Positions 17,780 through 28,438 of a DNA stretch of 64,000 nt are shown here, piece by piece. Location: contig JYJN01000126.1 in assembly GCA_003263845.1 (NCBI GenBank), positions 1-64,000 on the forward strand, written 5' to 3'. This DNA comes from Vibrio aestivus (GTDB lineage Bacteria > Pseudomonadota > Gammaproteobacteria > Enterobacterales > Vibrionaceae). The position numbers were made by a program, and so were the translations under genes. Numbering within the stretch: the first letter of the stretch is position 1; every line of letters begins with the position of its first letter. The notes under the pieces were generated by a model. The model was not told the origin of the DNA and ran no database searches. It saw only the letters and a list, made by a program, of their open reading frames with translations.

Positions 17780-19301
17780 ATGTTGAACAATGCTAAGAGT
17801 GGCTGTCCCGGCTATCCTCCATCGGGAAAGCGCTGATGTTACCTATCTCTATTTTACCAGCCGCAGGTCTTCTGCTTGCGTTTGGTGCCAAACTCGATAT
17901 TCCATTGATGATGAGGGCAGGGGGATCATCTTTGAAAACCTCGCTCTGCTCTTTGCTGTGGGTGCTGCGGTAGGCTTAACCAAAGAGTCAGGTATTGCTG
18001 CACTTGCCGCTATCGTTGCAATGATGGTGATGAATGCAACCATGGGTGTCGCTTTAGGTATTACCCCAGAAATGGCCATGAGCGGCGGTAAATATGCCAT
18101 GGTGATGGGCATACCTTCACTTCAAACGGGTGTATTTGGCGGTCTGATAGCGGGTGTACTCGCGGCTGTCATGTATCAAAAGTTCTACGATACCAAGCTA
18201 CCAGACTTTCTTGGCTTTTTCGCAGGTAAGCGTTTCGTACCGATTGTGACCGCGTTTAGTGCTTTCTTGATCGGCTTAGTGCTTCCGTATGTTTGGTCTT
18301 ACATTCAATCGGGTATCGATGCACTGTCTCATATGGCCAATGGCGGTAACATGTATGTGTCTACCTTCATTTATGGCTTCATGGAGCGTGCGCTAATTCC
18401 TGTTGGTTTACACCACATCTTCTACAGCCCTTACTGGTTCTCTTTTGGTGAATACACAACCTTATCCGGTACTGTAGTTAATGGCGATCATACTATCTGG
18501 TTCAAGATGCTAGAAGATGGTGTAACCACTTTCTCGACGGATGAATATCAATCGGCAGGTAAGTTCCTATCGGGTAACTTTGCCATCTACATGTTTGCCT
18601 TCCCGGCAGCTTGTCTAGCGATGTACCACGAAGCGAAAGACAAAAATAAGAAGATCGCGGCGGGTATTTTGGGTTCAGCTGCGTTAACGTCATTCGTGAC
18701 GGGTATTACAGAGCCTGTTGAATTTGCCTTTATCTTTGTCGCACCACTACTCTACGTGTTCTCTGCAATTATGGCAGGCGTGTCATACGCAGTAACGTAT
18801 GCATTGGATGTCCACATTGGTAAAACATTCTCTGCGGGTATTATCGACTTTGTCTCCTTCGGTGTGCTGCCATCTATGGACGGTTTCAATACCAACTGGG
18901 TGAACGTGTTACTGTGGGGATCTGCAATGGCGGTGATTTACTACAGTGTATTCCGCTTTGCGATTCGTAAGTTTAACTTTAAAACCGTAGGGCGTGACGA
19001 TACGGAGCTGAAAACTATCGAGCTATCGAATGAAGATTTGGCGACGGAAATCCTGCCTCTGATTGGTGGTAGACCGAATATCATTACCGCCGGCGCGTGT
19101 ATTACTCGACTTCGCTTAGAGTTGAAAGACCTATCGATTGTTGATGATGAAGCGATTAAGGCACTGGGTGCAATGGGCGTGATTCGAGTCGGTAGTAACG
19201 GCCTGCAAATCATCCTAGGTGCGAAAGCTCAGTTTGTTTCGGAAATCATTAACAGTTCAGGTGACGCATCGGCAGCTCAAACTGCGGCAAATCCTGCTTA
19301 A
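17780..19301 (+). CDS. ptsG: PTS glucose/maltose-type EIICB permease (two frame breaks)
   Basis: Phosphotransferase system permease that imports and phosphorylates a sugar, most likely glucose. EIIC spans about residues 10-400 with about ten helices and the family landmarks LMLPISILPAAGLLLAFG, ITEPVEFAFIF (substrate Glu) and HHIFYSPYW; EIIB at about 420-500 carries the phospho-cysteine in T-A-G-A-C-I-T-R-L-R. No EIIA domain is present, so the free Crr protein would be needed. The start MLNNAKSG is at 17780 behind AAAGGA. Two single-base losses break the frame: one C near 17803 (restoring L-S-R-L-S-S-I-G-K-A-L) and one G in the run at 17920-17924 (restoring R-A-G-G-I-I-F-E-N). Corrected length 507 residues. 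Confidence 0.88.
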
Positions 19302-19328
19302 ATACTAACAACTTAATAAGTTGGCTGT

Positions 19329-19357
19329 GGCCATGGTGTATCACCATGGCCTTTTTT
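19329..19357 (+). terminator. Rho-independent terminator of ptsG
   Basis: Perfect 10-bp stem GGCCATGGTG/CACCATGGCC with a 3-base loop and six Ts. Confidence 0.93.
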
Positions 19358-19526
19358 GTGCGTATTGTTTAGATTCTGTAACGCGTTCCCACATCTAATT
19401 ATCTGATGCCTATCGAAAATTCTCTATTTTAACTCGCATGAACATCGTTAATTGAACAACATATCCAGAGAGTATGGAAATTAATGGTCGCGATAGAAAA
19501 GTAAAAGGACAGGTGGGAGTGCACAT

Positions 19527-20755
19527 ATGGCCTATCAACTAATAAAGTCTCATCCTGCATTCGGTAGGCATATGGGGCAACGACTCTGACGTCGTTTGCC
19601 GATTTCTTCATGCTGATCATGATGCCTTGGATGGCATTAACGGTCGAAGGAGGTGGCAAGAGTGCGGTTGCGGTAGTACTTGCAATTGAAAGCTTTCCTA
19701 GAGGTTTCGCAATTATTTATGGTGGTCGGCTGGCAGATAAGCTTGGAGCAAAACGGCTACTTATTGGTGCTCGTTTGGGTCTAGTGCTACTGTTTGGCGT
19801 GTTTGCTGGGTTATTGCTTAGTGATTGGGTGAATATCTACACCCTGTGTATATTTGCGTTGGGTTTTAGCTTGTTTAGCGCAAGCATTGCCCCAGCGACG
19901 GAATGTATTGTTCCCTCTATTGTAGAGAAAGATCATTTGAATAGTGCCAACAGCATGATCATGAGTACGATTCAAATGTGTCAGATATTCGCTCCGGTTG
20001 CGGCAGCAAGTTCGATTGCTTACTTAGAGTCTCTGGGGCAACAAAATCACTTGCAATACTTTTATCCGATTGTCGCGGCGGCAGTCGCTCAGTTACTTGC
20101 CATTTTACTGATTCGAAAGTTACCCATTTCTAATCAACCTCCCGTGCCATCAGGTAACCTATGGGATGGGATGAAAACGGTTTGGGCGAACAATGAAGTA
20201 AGAAACATCATCTTGTTACTTTTCCTTGTCTGTGTGTTTGCCGTTGGACCATCGAGCGTCGCTTATCCATTGCTTGTTGTTGAGCGTTTTGCGGCCGATG
20301 TGAGCAACTACGGCCAGATGTTTTCAGTTCAAGCAGTTGGAGCCATTATTGGATATGTACTGATTGCAAAGGTTAGCTTAAAAGCGGGTATTGTCAGTCG
20401 AGTCTGTTTGTTTCAGATGCTTATTGCGACAGCCTTGTTTGCTCTCGCTTTGTTCTATCAGAAGTATCTAATTCTATTGGCCGTCGCATTGATAGGCTTC
20501 GCTGATGCTTGTATTCGGGTAACGGTAATTACTCATTTACAAACAACAACTGAGCGACAGATATTGGGAACCACAATTTCAATGGTGATGTTATCCGTTG
20601 TTGGAGCGATACCATTTTCACGTGCCTTATCCGCCATCGTCGTTGAATACTATTCTGTGGATACACTGCTTATGGGTAGCGGTATTTTGACGGCCGCGAC
20701 CATTGCCTGCTTTTATATGTCGAGCCGGAAAAAGTTACACGTGCAAACGCAGTAG
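19527..20755 (+). CDS. MFS transporter (one-base frame break near the N-terminus)
   Basis: Major facilitator transporter of 409 residues after correction, with about 11-12 helices. The ATG at 19527 follows AGGTGGGA and gives MAYQLIKSHPAFGR; the frame then reaches a stop, while one base added near 19566-19568 continues A-Y-G-A-T-T-L-T-S-F-A-D-F-F-M-L-I-M-M-P-W into the intact remainder. The cytosolic loop between helices 2 and 3 has the G-G-R-L-A-D-K-L-G-A-K-R motif A of MFS proteins. It sits between ptsG and a LysR gene, both in the same direction, but each is separated by a terminator. Substrate not deducible. Confidence 0.8.
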
Positions 20756-20779
20756 AAGAGTGGTTTGTAGAGAGTAAGA

Positions 20780-20811
20780 AAAGGCTTACCCTGTAGGGTG
20801 AGCCTTTTTAT
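20780..20811 (+). terminator. Rho-independent terminator
   Basis: Stem AAGGCTTACCCT/AGGGTGAGCCTT (one G-T pair) with a 2-base tip and a short T-run, after the MFS gene. Confidence 0.85.
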
Positions 20812-20870
20812 ATTGCTATGAGAGCTGCATTTTAATACATTCAATCACCTGTACTGCTGGTGGAAGCCTG

Positions 20871-21751
20871 ATGATTACGCCTAATATTGAACACTTGCAC
20901 TATTTCACGACTGTTGTTGAAACGGGCTCATTTACAGCCGCTGGCCGTAAACTGGGACGCGATAGAAGCTCGATAGGGCAGGCTATTTCAAACTTAGAAG
21001 TGGATTTGGGCGTTACTTTGTTCCATCGAAATGGACGTGTTATTACCCTTACTGCCGAAGGTGAGGATCTATATGCACGGGCTAGAACACTGGTTCAGAG
21101 CTATCAGTCGTTTTGCCAGTACAGCCAAAATATTGCGAGCAATACGGAGTCAGAAATTTGTATTGGGGTTGATTTTCTCACGACCAATGAAGAAATTACC
21201 TTGGTTGATACAGCTCTATCGTCTCAGTTTCCAAACATTATTACTCATTGGCAAGTTCACCCCACCGACCAATTGGATGCATTGCTGGAAAGTAATCAGA
21301 TAGATATGTCGATCCGCCTCTATCAAAATCGTGACTTGCCAGAGGACTTCCACTTGGTTCATCTCGATAATATTGCGATGTCTGCGGTCATCAATAGTCA
21401 GATTTCAAACCAACTCAGTTCGGCTCGTCTTCATACCGAGCTACGTAAAATACCTTTGATCACCTACATCGATGCGGATCGAATAATGCGGACAGATCGA
21501 TTTGAACTTGTGCAAATGACGGCGTCGCCGCATTTGGCGATATCGATTGTAAAAAGGAAACCCTCTTGGGGATTTTTCCTGCATCATTACTTGACGAAGA
21601 TAGTGACGAGTATCAAAAAATTTCAATCGATACTGAGCACCCTTTATACGCTAGACGCATTGCTGTATGGCACCACAATGAAGGTTTCGGTAGCGTGAAA
21701 CAGTGGTTAGTCGCCCATTTACCAACGATTCTTGGCGCCTCACCTAAATAG
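20871..21751 (+). CDS. LysR family transcriptional regulator (one-base frame break)
   Basis: LysR-type regulator with an N-terminal winged helix (about residues 6-65: FTTVVETGSFTAAGRKLG, then QAISNLEVDLGVTLFHR) and a C-terminal effector-binding domain. The frame breaks in the five-A run at 21551-21555; one more A gives I-V-K-K-E-T-L-L-G-I-F-P-A-S-L-L-D and a normal end at 21751, total 293 residues, the usual LysR length. It precedes the amidohydrolase lipoprotein gene in the same direction and follows the MFS gene, so either may be its target. Confidence 0.85.
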
Positions 21752-21870
21752 GGTAGAAGGTTTTGTGGGGATGTATCCCCCGCAAATTTAGGTTTAATGA
21801 TTTAAAAAATTGGGTATTGCTTTTTATAATCACTCGTGAATTTTGATTATAATCCTTAAGTGGAGCAAAC

Positions 21871-23793
21871 ATGTCCCTAACTACAACCCTAAAACGTACT
21901 GCAATAGCAACTGCAATGATTGCAGGCCTTGCCGCTTGTTCAACGAGTAAAACTGAAATTGAAACGGTATTTTTGGATGCAACTGAATCCCCAATCACTG
22001 TCTTCTCAGCATCAGATATCATCACCATGTCTGACTCGATTGAACAAGCCAACGCCGTTGCCGTGCAGGACGGAAAAATTCTAGCGGTTGGTGACAAAAA
22101 GGCGATTGTCGAGAAATACCAAAACACGGATGGTTTTACGCTAAACACTGACTACGCAGATAAAGTACTGACGCCAGGCTTAATTGAGCCTCATGCTCAT
22201 GCGTGGTTGTTTGCAGCAGTCTCTAATGCTCATTTCATCACGCCAGCAGATTGGTCGCTTCCATGGGGCGATGTGAAAGGTGTGGTTGGCCAAGAAGCCT
22301 ACCTAGAGCGCCTGAAAGAGCTTGAAGCCTCTTTGCCTGAAGGTGAGCCTCTCGTAACTTGGGGTTGGCACCGTTACTTCCATGGCGAGATGAACCGAAC
22401 ATTATTAGATGAAATCTCGACAGAGCGCCCGATCATTGTATGGCAGCGCTCGGTACATGAGCTGTTCTTCAACACAGCCGCGCTGGATCACTTTGGTGTG
22501 AAAGCAGAGGACTGGGAAGGGGAAGAGAACCACTTTAATTACATGGATTATGAAAAAGGCCATGCTTACGAGACAGGCCTTTATGCTGCTGCACCAATGC
22601 TATTAAGTTTGGTCGCGACACCGGAAAAATACGCTGAAGGCATTGAGCGCACAAAGGAATATTTCCAAGCGGGCGGTATTACAACGGTTGTTGATCCTGG
22701 TGTACTGATGCCTCAACCTATGGTTGCTGGCATGGTAAACATTATCGATTCAGGCACGCCAATGCTGGATTATTTGATGATCCCTGCAGGTAATACTGCT
22801 TATGATCACAGTGGTAAAGATGCTCAAGCGGCCTTTGAAACCGTGCAGAAAATGGTGCAAGACCCAGCAACGAACGGTGAATATGCTCGTTGGTTACCAA
22901 ATCAGGTAAAACTGTTCTCTGATGGTGCGGCATACGCGCAGTTAATGATGATGAAAGATGGCTACACCGATGGTCACGATGGTGCGTGGATCCAGTATCC
23001 AGAGGATCTAGAAGCCAGCATGCGTCCATATTGGAATAATGGCTATACAGTGACGGTTCACTCTAATGGTGACTACGGCCTTGAAGTCGCAGTTGATATC
23101 ATGCAAAAGCTTAATGAAGAGCATGCTCGTGACGATCATAGAACCAGCTTCCATCACCTTGCGTACACGGATCCTGTCGATATCGCTCGTGCAACAGAAC
23201 TAGGTGCCAACTTTTCGGTAAACCCATTCTATCTTCACGTATTGGGAGAACAATACAGCCAATTTGGCGTAGGCCCTGAGCGTGCACAATACACATCACG
23301 TGGCCGTTCATTCATCGATGCTGGCGCTAAGCTCTCTTTCCATTCGGATGCACCAATGGCGCCAGGTCGTCCGTTGGCGCTTGCTTGGACAGCCGTAAAT
23401 CGTACAGGCCTATCTGGTCAGGTCTTGGGCGAGTCTGAGCGCATGACGATGGAAGAGTCGATGCGTGCGATTACCATTGATGCGGCGTACGCAGCGCGTC
23501 TTGAAAATGAAGTGGGTAGTATTGATTTAGGGAAGACAGCCAACTTCGCGATCCTAGAAGCGCACCCGTACGAAGTTGAAGCGGAAGATCCAAATGCAAT
23601 CAAGGATATTGAAGTGGTTGCAACCGTATTCAACGGCAATGCAATTGACGTAGAGAAAGTGTCGAAAGGTTTGGTTCTTAACCAAGAAGGGATGAATACC
23701 ATGATGGTGATGTCTCGCTACGACGGAATGCATGGCGGTGGCGATTCATGTGATGCTGCGAAAATCTACCAAGATATCCTTCGCGAACTTTAG
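21871..23793 (+). CDS. Amidohydrolase family lipoprotein (YtcJ-like)
   Basis: A 640-residue metal-dependent hydrolase. The N-terminus is a lipoprotein signal (TAIATAMIAGLAACS, lipobox L-A-A-C, Cys at about 23), so it should be anchored in a membrane facing the periplasm. The amidohydrolase metal site is visible as E-P-H-A-H-A-W (about 109-115), with later ligands in VTVHSNGD, TSFHHLAYTD and LSFHSDAPM. The group includes YtcJ-type enzymes of unknown substrate; periplasmic members occur in marine gammaproteobacteria. It has its own terminator. The LysR regulator upstream is the obvious candidate controller. Confidence 0.85.
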   Translation: MSLTTTLKRTAIATAMIAGLAACSTSKTEIETVFLDATESPITVFSASDIITMSDSIEQANAVAVQDGKILAVGDKKAIVEKYQNTDGFTLNTDYADKVLTPGLIEPHAHAWLFAAVSNAHFITPADWSLPWGDVKGVVGQEAYLERLKELEASLPEGEPLVTWGWHRYFHGEMNRTLLDEISTERPIIVWQRSVHELFFNTAALDHFGVKAEDWEGEENHFNYMDYEKGHAYETGLYAAAPMLLSLVATPEKYAEGIERTKEYFQAGGITTVVDPGVLMPQPMVAGMVNIIDSGTPMLDYLMIPAGNTAYDHSGKDAQAAFETVQKMVQDPATNGEYARWLPNQVKLFSDGAAYAQLMMMKDGYTDGHDGAWIQYPEDLEASMRPYWNNGYTVTVHSNGDYGLEVAVDIMQKLNEEHARDDHRTSFHHLAYTDPVDIARATELGANFSVNPFYLHVLGEQYSQFGVGPERAQYTSRGRSFIDAGAKLSFHSDAPMAPGRPLALAWTAVNRTGLSGQVLGESERMTMEESMRAITIDAAYAARLENEVGSIDLGKTANFAILEAHPYEVEAEDPNAIKDIEVVATVFNGNAIDVEKVSKGLVLNQEGMNTMMVMSRYDGMHGGGDSCDAAKIYQDILREL

Positions 23794-23810
23794 ACTCATT
23801 TAGTCCATGT

Positions 23811-23836
23811 AAGCCCAGAGTTTTTCTGGGCTTTTT
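23811..23836 (+). terminator. Rho-independent terminator
   Basis: Stem AAGCCCAGA/TCTGGGCTT followed by Ts, ending the amidohydrolase gene. Confidence 0.88.
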
Positions 23837-23916
23837 ACTATCTGTAACTTGTAGGAAAATGCAAATACTATTTTATTAATGCTCTAAATATGGGCTAGTG
23901 AATCAGGTCAAACTGT

Positions 23917-24618
23917 CTACTTGAGTTCGAGGCACGATTCAATGCTAATCGCATCGTGCCGCCAATATTCAATAGCAGCATCAATGATACTCCCTGTAGA
24001 GTCAAAGTGGACTCTTTCAATTACCATCGCTGGTGTGCCTGAAGTCGCGCGTAGCGCTTGGGCAATACTTCCCAAAAGCGTGCTGGTTGCGATCCGATAT
24101 CTGACTTGTTTTTGTTTTAAGCCGTATTGGTTGCATAATAGCTGATTCAAAGATTGAGTAAGATCGTGTGCTAACAGATCTGGCGTAAGTTTGGATTGAA
24201 CGTAGTTAGTGACCAACACCACAGGACGGTCTTCGAGATATCGGACTCGGTTGATACAAAAAACATCAGAGAATGCTGGTAAAGCCAAAAGGCGAGTGGC
24301 TTGTTTGTCTGCAAGGCAAGTTGAAGCGTTAAGTACTTCGGTTTTTGCGAGGCGATTTTGCATTTGTGCCATATCTAAAAAACTGAGTGCTTGGCCTGGA
24401 TCATAGCGTAGAGGCAAAGGCGAAATAAACCAGCCGCGGCGATCTTCTCGGTAGATACGCCCCTCTGCTTCAAGTAGTGATAAGGCTTCTCGAAGGGTAA
24501 CTCGTGTTGTATCGAAGGACTCTGCTAATTTACGCTCTGCAGGCAGCTTTTGACGCGGGGAAAGCATTCCCGCTTCGATTTGTTCGACGATTGCATCTTT
24601 AATTTTAACGTACTGCAC
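23917..24618 (-). CDS. GntR family regulator with UTRA domain
   Basis: A 233-residue regulator: N-terminal GntR winged helix (about residues 1-70) with LPAERKLAESFDTTRVTLREAL as landmark region (core RVTLREALSLLE), then a UTRA effector-binding domain (about 90-230) with VLVTNYVQ, GLKQKQVRYRIATS and PAMVIERVHFDSTG-type strands. UTRA domains bind small ligands such as sugars, amino acids or phosphonates. No obvious target operon is adjacent; the minus-strand thioesterase lies upstream and the amidohydrolase is convergent. Confidence 0.85.
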   Translation of the reverse strand: MQYVKIKDAIVEQIEAGMLSPRQKLPAERKLAESFDTTRVTLREALSLLEAEGRIYREDRRGWFISPLPLRYDPGQALSFLDMAQMQNRLAKTEVLNASTCLADKQATRLLALPAFSDVFCINRVRYLEDRPVVLVTNYVQSKLTPDLLAHDLTQSLNQLLCNQYGLKQKQVRYRIATSTLLGSIAQALRATSGTPAMVIERVHFDSTGSIIDAAIEYWRHDAISIESCLELK

Positions 24619-24741
24619 CGAGAGTCCTTATTACACGTGTAACTCAATTTACCAATGGGAGAGCAAAATAGTAACTCAGGTAATAGGGTGAATGCATTTA
24701 CAAATTGGCATGGATTCAACTATTTGTGGCGTTTGCTATCA

Positions 24742-25230
24742 CTAGCTAGATCCAAACCACTCGTTAGGCACTTTCACTGCGATGACCTCTGCACAGCAAC
24801 ATACTATTTCATCGGAAAAGAGCTCGCATGCAATGACTATTTTCTTCTCAGAAGCCTCAATAACTTCTGCTCTCAGGGTCACGGCCTTATTAATAGGCAC
24901 TGGCTTTAAAAAAGACACATTCAATTTACCCGTTGCAAACCAAACGTGTTCTCCTTCACCCGTTTCTCGGCCTTGTAACTGGTAGCCTTTAGAAATTGCC
25001 ATGCACACACAGTGACAGTCGATAATGGTTGAAATAATCCCGCCATTAAGAAAGTGGGTAGGACCAGCGCAGTGATGTGATTGTGGCCTAAAGTCACAGT
25101 AGGCAACATTCTCATCCATCCAGAAGCTTTTGATGTGCAGGCCCTTAGGGTTTTCATTTCCACACCCATAGCAATGGTTGTGGGGAATTTGATCTTGAAT
25201 CGCAATGTGTGGGGTGTCGCTGATCGCCAT
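24742..25230 (-). CDS. PaaI family hotdog-fold thioesterase
   Basis: A 162-residue hotdog-fold protein. H-N-H-C-Y-G-C-G-N at about 15-23 is the typical lead-in of this subgroup, and F-L-N-G-G-I-I-S-T-I-I-D at about 60-71 is the central helix region that carries the catalytic residues in PaaI-type acyl-CoA thioesterases. The C-terminal strands run KLNVSFLKPVPI to VIAVKVP. The ATG at 25230 follows TAGGAGGATTA. It is a single gene; the acyl substrate is unknown. Confidence 0.82.
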   Translation of the reverse strand: MAISDTPHIAIQDQIPHNHCYGCGNENPKGLHIKSFWMDENVAYCDFRPQSHHCAGPTHFLNGGIISTIIDCHCVCMAISKGYQLQGRETGEGEHVWFATGKLNVSFLKPVPINKAVTLRAEVIEASEKKIVIACELFSDEIVCCCAEVIAVKVPNEWFGSS

Positions 25231-25526
25231 CTAATCCTCCTAAGTGCTTTCTATTAGGTATAGAACAAGTTGCGAATGTTCATCAACTTACACTTTCTCA
25301 AGTTATTGGATTGGGGTTCAAAAGTAGTGACAAAATTATTTGTCGTTTAGACAAAAATCATCCGTTTGAAACCTTTCCATCTGCTGCCTACTATTGCCCT
25401 ACATTCATCGCTATCGAGAGTCATTCTTTCTTCAACACTTTTTGACATGAATATCCTTTTGGAGAAGAAACTTGGAACGAATAAAAGCTATGGACCCAGT
25501 AAAAATGAGTAAGGAGCGTGACAGAC

Positions 25527-25844
25527 GTGAGCACGACTTACGCGTTTTTGAACTGCGTGAGCGATAGCGAATATGAATCTCGTATGGCGGTATGGAACAA
25601 TTTAATTTCACCCGCTGCACCGATTAGCGAAGTGAAGAAGTTTATTGAGTCTGCGTATCAACGTTTGCTTGATGACATGACGGCTTCAAAGCGTGATCTA
25701 ACGATTAATCACACCGACTTTGTCGCAATGGCGAGTGAAGAAATTTACTACATTCGCAACCACGTTGCCGATACACGATCGCAATACTTCTGGTACACGG
25801 CAATCACCATTACGGTCTGTTTGTTACTCTCCCTGTACTTGTAA
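25527..25844 (+). CDS. Small membrane-anchored protein, unknown function
   Basis: About 105 residues from a GTG at 25527, with AAGGAG 10 bases upstream. It has a mostly helical body and a single C-terminal hydrophobic helix (FWYTAITITVCLLLSLYL, about 87-105), so it should be a tail-anchored inner-membrane protein. An earlier GTG at 25518 is also in frame but too close to the ribosome site. An alternative view is a TTG start at 25472 in another frame with a good GGAGAAG site, giving a charged helical leader and one frame break near 25560; I cannot decide between them. Not recognised. Confidence 0.55.
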   Translation: MSTTYAFLNCVSDSEYESRMAVWNNLISPAAPISEVKKFIESAYQRLLDDMTASKRDLTINHTDFVAMASEEIYYIRNHVADTRSQYFWYTAITITVCLLLSLYL

Positions 25845-25850
25845 GCCAGT

Positions 25851-25885
25851 GCCTCCAGTGCCCCTCGCTGGAGGCTTTATTTTTC
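25851..25885 (+). terminator. Rho-independent terminator
   Basis: Stem GCCTCCAG/CTGGAGGC with a 9-base loop followed by TTTATTTTT, right after the small membrane protein gene. Confidence 0.85.
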
Positions 25886-26095
25886 TAGTAACGGATTTAA
25901 CCGTCATCACTCACTAGTGATGAATAGCGTCTGCATAGTTGCGATTTTTTGCACTGTGTACATGAGTTTTGTTAACTAGTAAGCGAAAGAAAACCTTGAA
26001 AGTAATTTCATCCTAGCAGTTTGATTAAAAGCAAGAAAATTATCGGATTATTCCATAGGCTTTAGATTCTCCAATTGAAATTTAAGTGATATGGG

Positions 26096-27512
26096 ATGTT
26101 TGATATAAAATGGATTAAAGCTTTTTGGCTAACTATTTTCTGCATAATCACCTCAACCTATGCTTCAGCTCAGGACCTATCAAGGTATGTTGGGATCTAT
26201 CAATCTGAGGTTGACTCAAACATCTACCTTCGTGTTGAGCTGCGAGATGACAAGTTGTACATGTACAACTCTCAAGGTGTGATGGAGGTAGCGCTATCGC
26301 ATAACAATACCTTCGACTTAGTAAACTTTTATGCAGGCGGCGCGTTTTCAAATGTCCGCAAGGGTAAGTTTCAACAAATAATCTATCGGGATTGGGCGTA
26401 TCAAGTGCGCTATAGCCGTGTTGATTCCGTCGGTGACAAGAACGTTGCCACTATTTCACACCAACCTTTTTATGCTGCCGATCTAGGCCATACAAATCCT
26501 GAGCAGTGTCAAAAACGCCTTCCCATTTGAAGTAACGCTAACTCATAACGAAGCTTTGAGCCCTTTGTGGAATGAGATTGAAAACGGCAGATACGGTCGC
26601 ATCAACAGTGTATTGGTCGCGAAGGACGGAAAACTCATCGTCGAAAAGTACTTTCATGGCTTCAATAAAAATGAAAAGCAGATGGTGCAGTCGGTGAGTA
26701 AAAGCATTGTCTCTCTACTTGCAGGTAGTGCAATTGAAGAAGGTTACATTAACAGCGTCAACGATCCGATAAGCCAATACTTTCCTAAATACCAAAAGTC
26801 GTTTGATGATGGTAAAGACAAAATTTCACTCAAACATACACTTGAGATGAAAGCGGGGTGGGAATGGGATGAGTGGAGCGTGCCATATACTCACCCTGAC
26901 AATGTCCGAACCGCGCAAATGACGGCTAGAGATACGATAAAGTATGTTTTGGACTTACCATTGGCGAATCCACCAGGCACGACTTTCGCTTATAGTGGTG
27001 GCGCGGTGGATGTGGTGGCAGAGTTAATTCACAATGCAACTCCGCAATCAAACGCAGCCGAGTATTTGAGAGCGAGTCGGTTGAAAGACTTGTGCATTAC
27101 CAACGCCAGTTGGGGATATATGCAGGATGGCCGACTGGGCGCAGGAGGTGGCATGTACTTTAGGCCACGCGATATGCTGAAATTTGGTCAACTGATCGCT
27201 AATGATGGTGAATGGAATGGAAAGCAGTTGTTTAGCAAAGCTTGGATTAAAGAAAGTACCGAGTCGTTGGTTTACCCTGCTGCTGAGGGTTACAGTTACT
27301 ATTGGTGGAACGATGTTTTTGTAAGTAAGCAGAAAAGGCATGGAGCAATTCTAGCGGTAGGCTGGGGAGATCAAACGATAGCGGTGTTTAAAGAGCACGA
27401 TATCGTAATTGTGACGACGGGTTATAACTTTGAACGATTTGGTGATTCTCGCAAGATGATTGATTCAGTATATTTTACCCGCAGTACTCTAGCGAACTTG
27501 TACAACAGATGA
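26096..27512 (+). CDS. Serine beta-lactamase-like hydrolase, exported (one-base frame break)
   Basis: Exported serine hydrolase of the class C beta-lactamase/esterase fold, 471 residues after correction. A signal peptide (AFWLTIFCIITSTYASA) is followed by a roughly 115-residue beta-rich lipocalin-like domain and then the catalytic domain. Active-site motifs: S-V-S-K (S-x-x-K), A-Y-S-G-G in place of Y-x-N, and a C-terminal H-G-A-I-L-A-V-G-W-G stretch. The first frame stops at 26530; removing one A from the run at 26511-26515 gives E-Q-C-Q-N-A-F-P-F-E-V-T-L and a continuous protein. Substrate unknown; family members are often esterases or peptidases rather than antibiotic hydrolases. Confidence 0.78.
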
Positions 27513-27604
27513 GTTTATCGGCGCTTATTGGCAAGTGGTGGAGTTAGTGATTTTCGTTTGAGCATAAGTGTTATATAACTAACACTTAGTAAATGATACT
27601 TTGT

Positions 27605-27637
27605 AAGGCTTAGCGCAGTGCTAAGCCTTATTGTTTT
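27605..27637 (+). terminator. Rho-independent terminator
   Basis: Perfect stem AAGGCTTAGC/GCTAAGCCTT with loop GCAGT followed by ATTGTTTT, between the hydrolase and RNase H genes. Confidence 0.85.
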
Positions 27638-27668
27638 AAGTAAGAAGACTTTATGCGGAGAGGTGATT

Positions 27669-28421
27669 GTGGCTAAAAAATTCTACGTAGTTTGGAAAGG
27701 TCGAAAACCGGGGATCTTTACAACTTGGGGTGAGTGTAAAGCGCAAGTTGATGGTTTCGCTGGCGCTAAGTATAAGTCGTTCCCCACTCAAGCAGAGGCG
27801 CAAGCTGCTTATTCTGGCAAACCTTCGGCAGTGCCTGCAAAACTTAAAGGCGCGACCAAACAAGCAAAACCAAACGCATTAACTCAAGCTCAAATCGACG
27901 ATATGACTTATCAATGAAAATTTTCACTGATGGTGCGAGTGAGCCAAATCCCGGTAAGTCCGGAACAGGTATTGCGCTCTATCGGGACAATAAACTCGAT
28001 ACGCTTTGGTATGGTCTCTATCAAGCTATGGGGACGAACAATACGGCAGAGCTAAAAGGTCTCCATCACGCTTTAATTATGGCCAAAGAAGTACTTGCCC
28101 AAGGCGATACCGTGGCGATCTATTGTGATTCGAAATACTCGATAGATTGCATTACTCAGTGGGCAAAAGGTTGGCAGAAAAAGGGTTGGAAGAAATCGGG
28201 TGGCGAGATTAAAAATCTCGATATCATCCAACCGGCATTTGAACTCTATCAGCAGATTGAAGCCGATATTAGTATTTATCATGTGAATGGCATGTCGGTA
28301 TTGAAGCAATGAATTGGCCGATAGAATGTCGATTGTGGCTATCGACAGCAAAGAGCAAGGTTTACAGAGTTATGTTGAAACAACTGACATCTCCGCGATT
28401 CTCGCTCTTCGAACTGGATAA
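27669..28421 (+). CDS. rnhA: Ribonuclease HI with viroplasmin-like N-terminal domain (three frame breaks)
   Basis: Two-domain RNase H that cuts the RNA strand of RNA-DNA hybrids. The GTG at 27669 (MAKKFYVVWKGRKPG) follows GGAGAGG. Residues 1-55 form the small nucleic-acid-binding domain seen in eukaryotic-type RNase H1 and caulimovirus viroplasmin; the catalytic domain follows with F-T-D-G-A-S (Asp), N-T-A-E-L-K (Glu), Y-C-D-S-K-Y (Asp) and E-L-A-D-R-M (Asp). Three single-base losses split it: near 27914 (before K-I-F-T-D-G), near 28290 (restoring V-N-G-H-V-G-I-E) and near 28305 (restoring G-N-E-L-A-D). Corrected length 251 residues, normal for this family. Confidence 0.88.
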
Positions 28422-28438
28422 GAGATTTAAAGAAGTTT

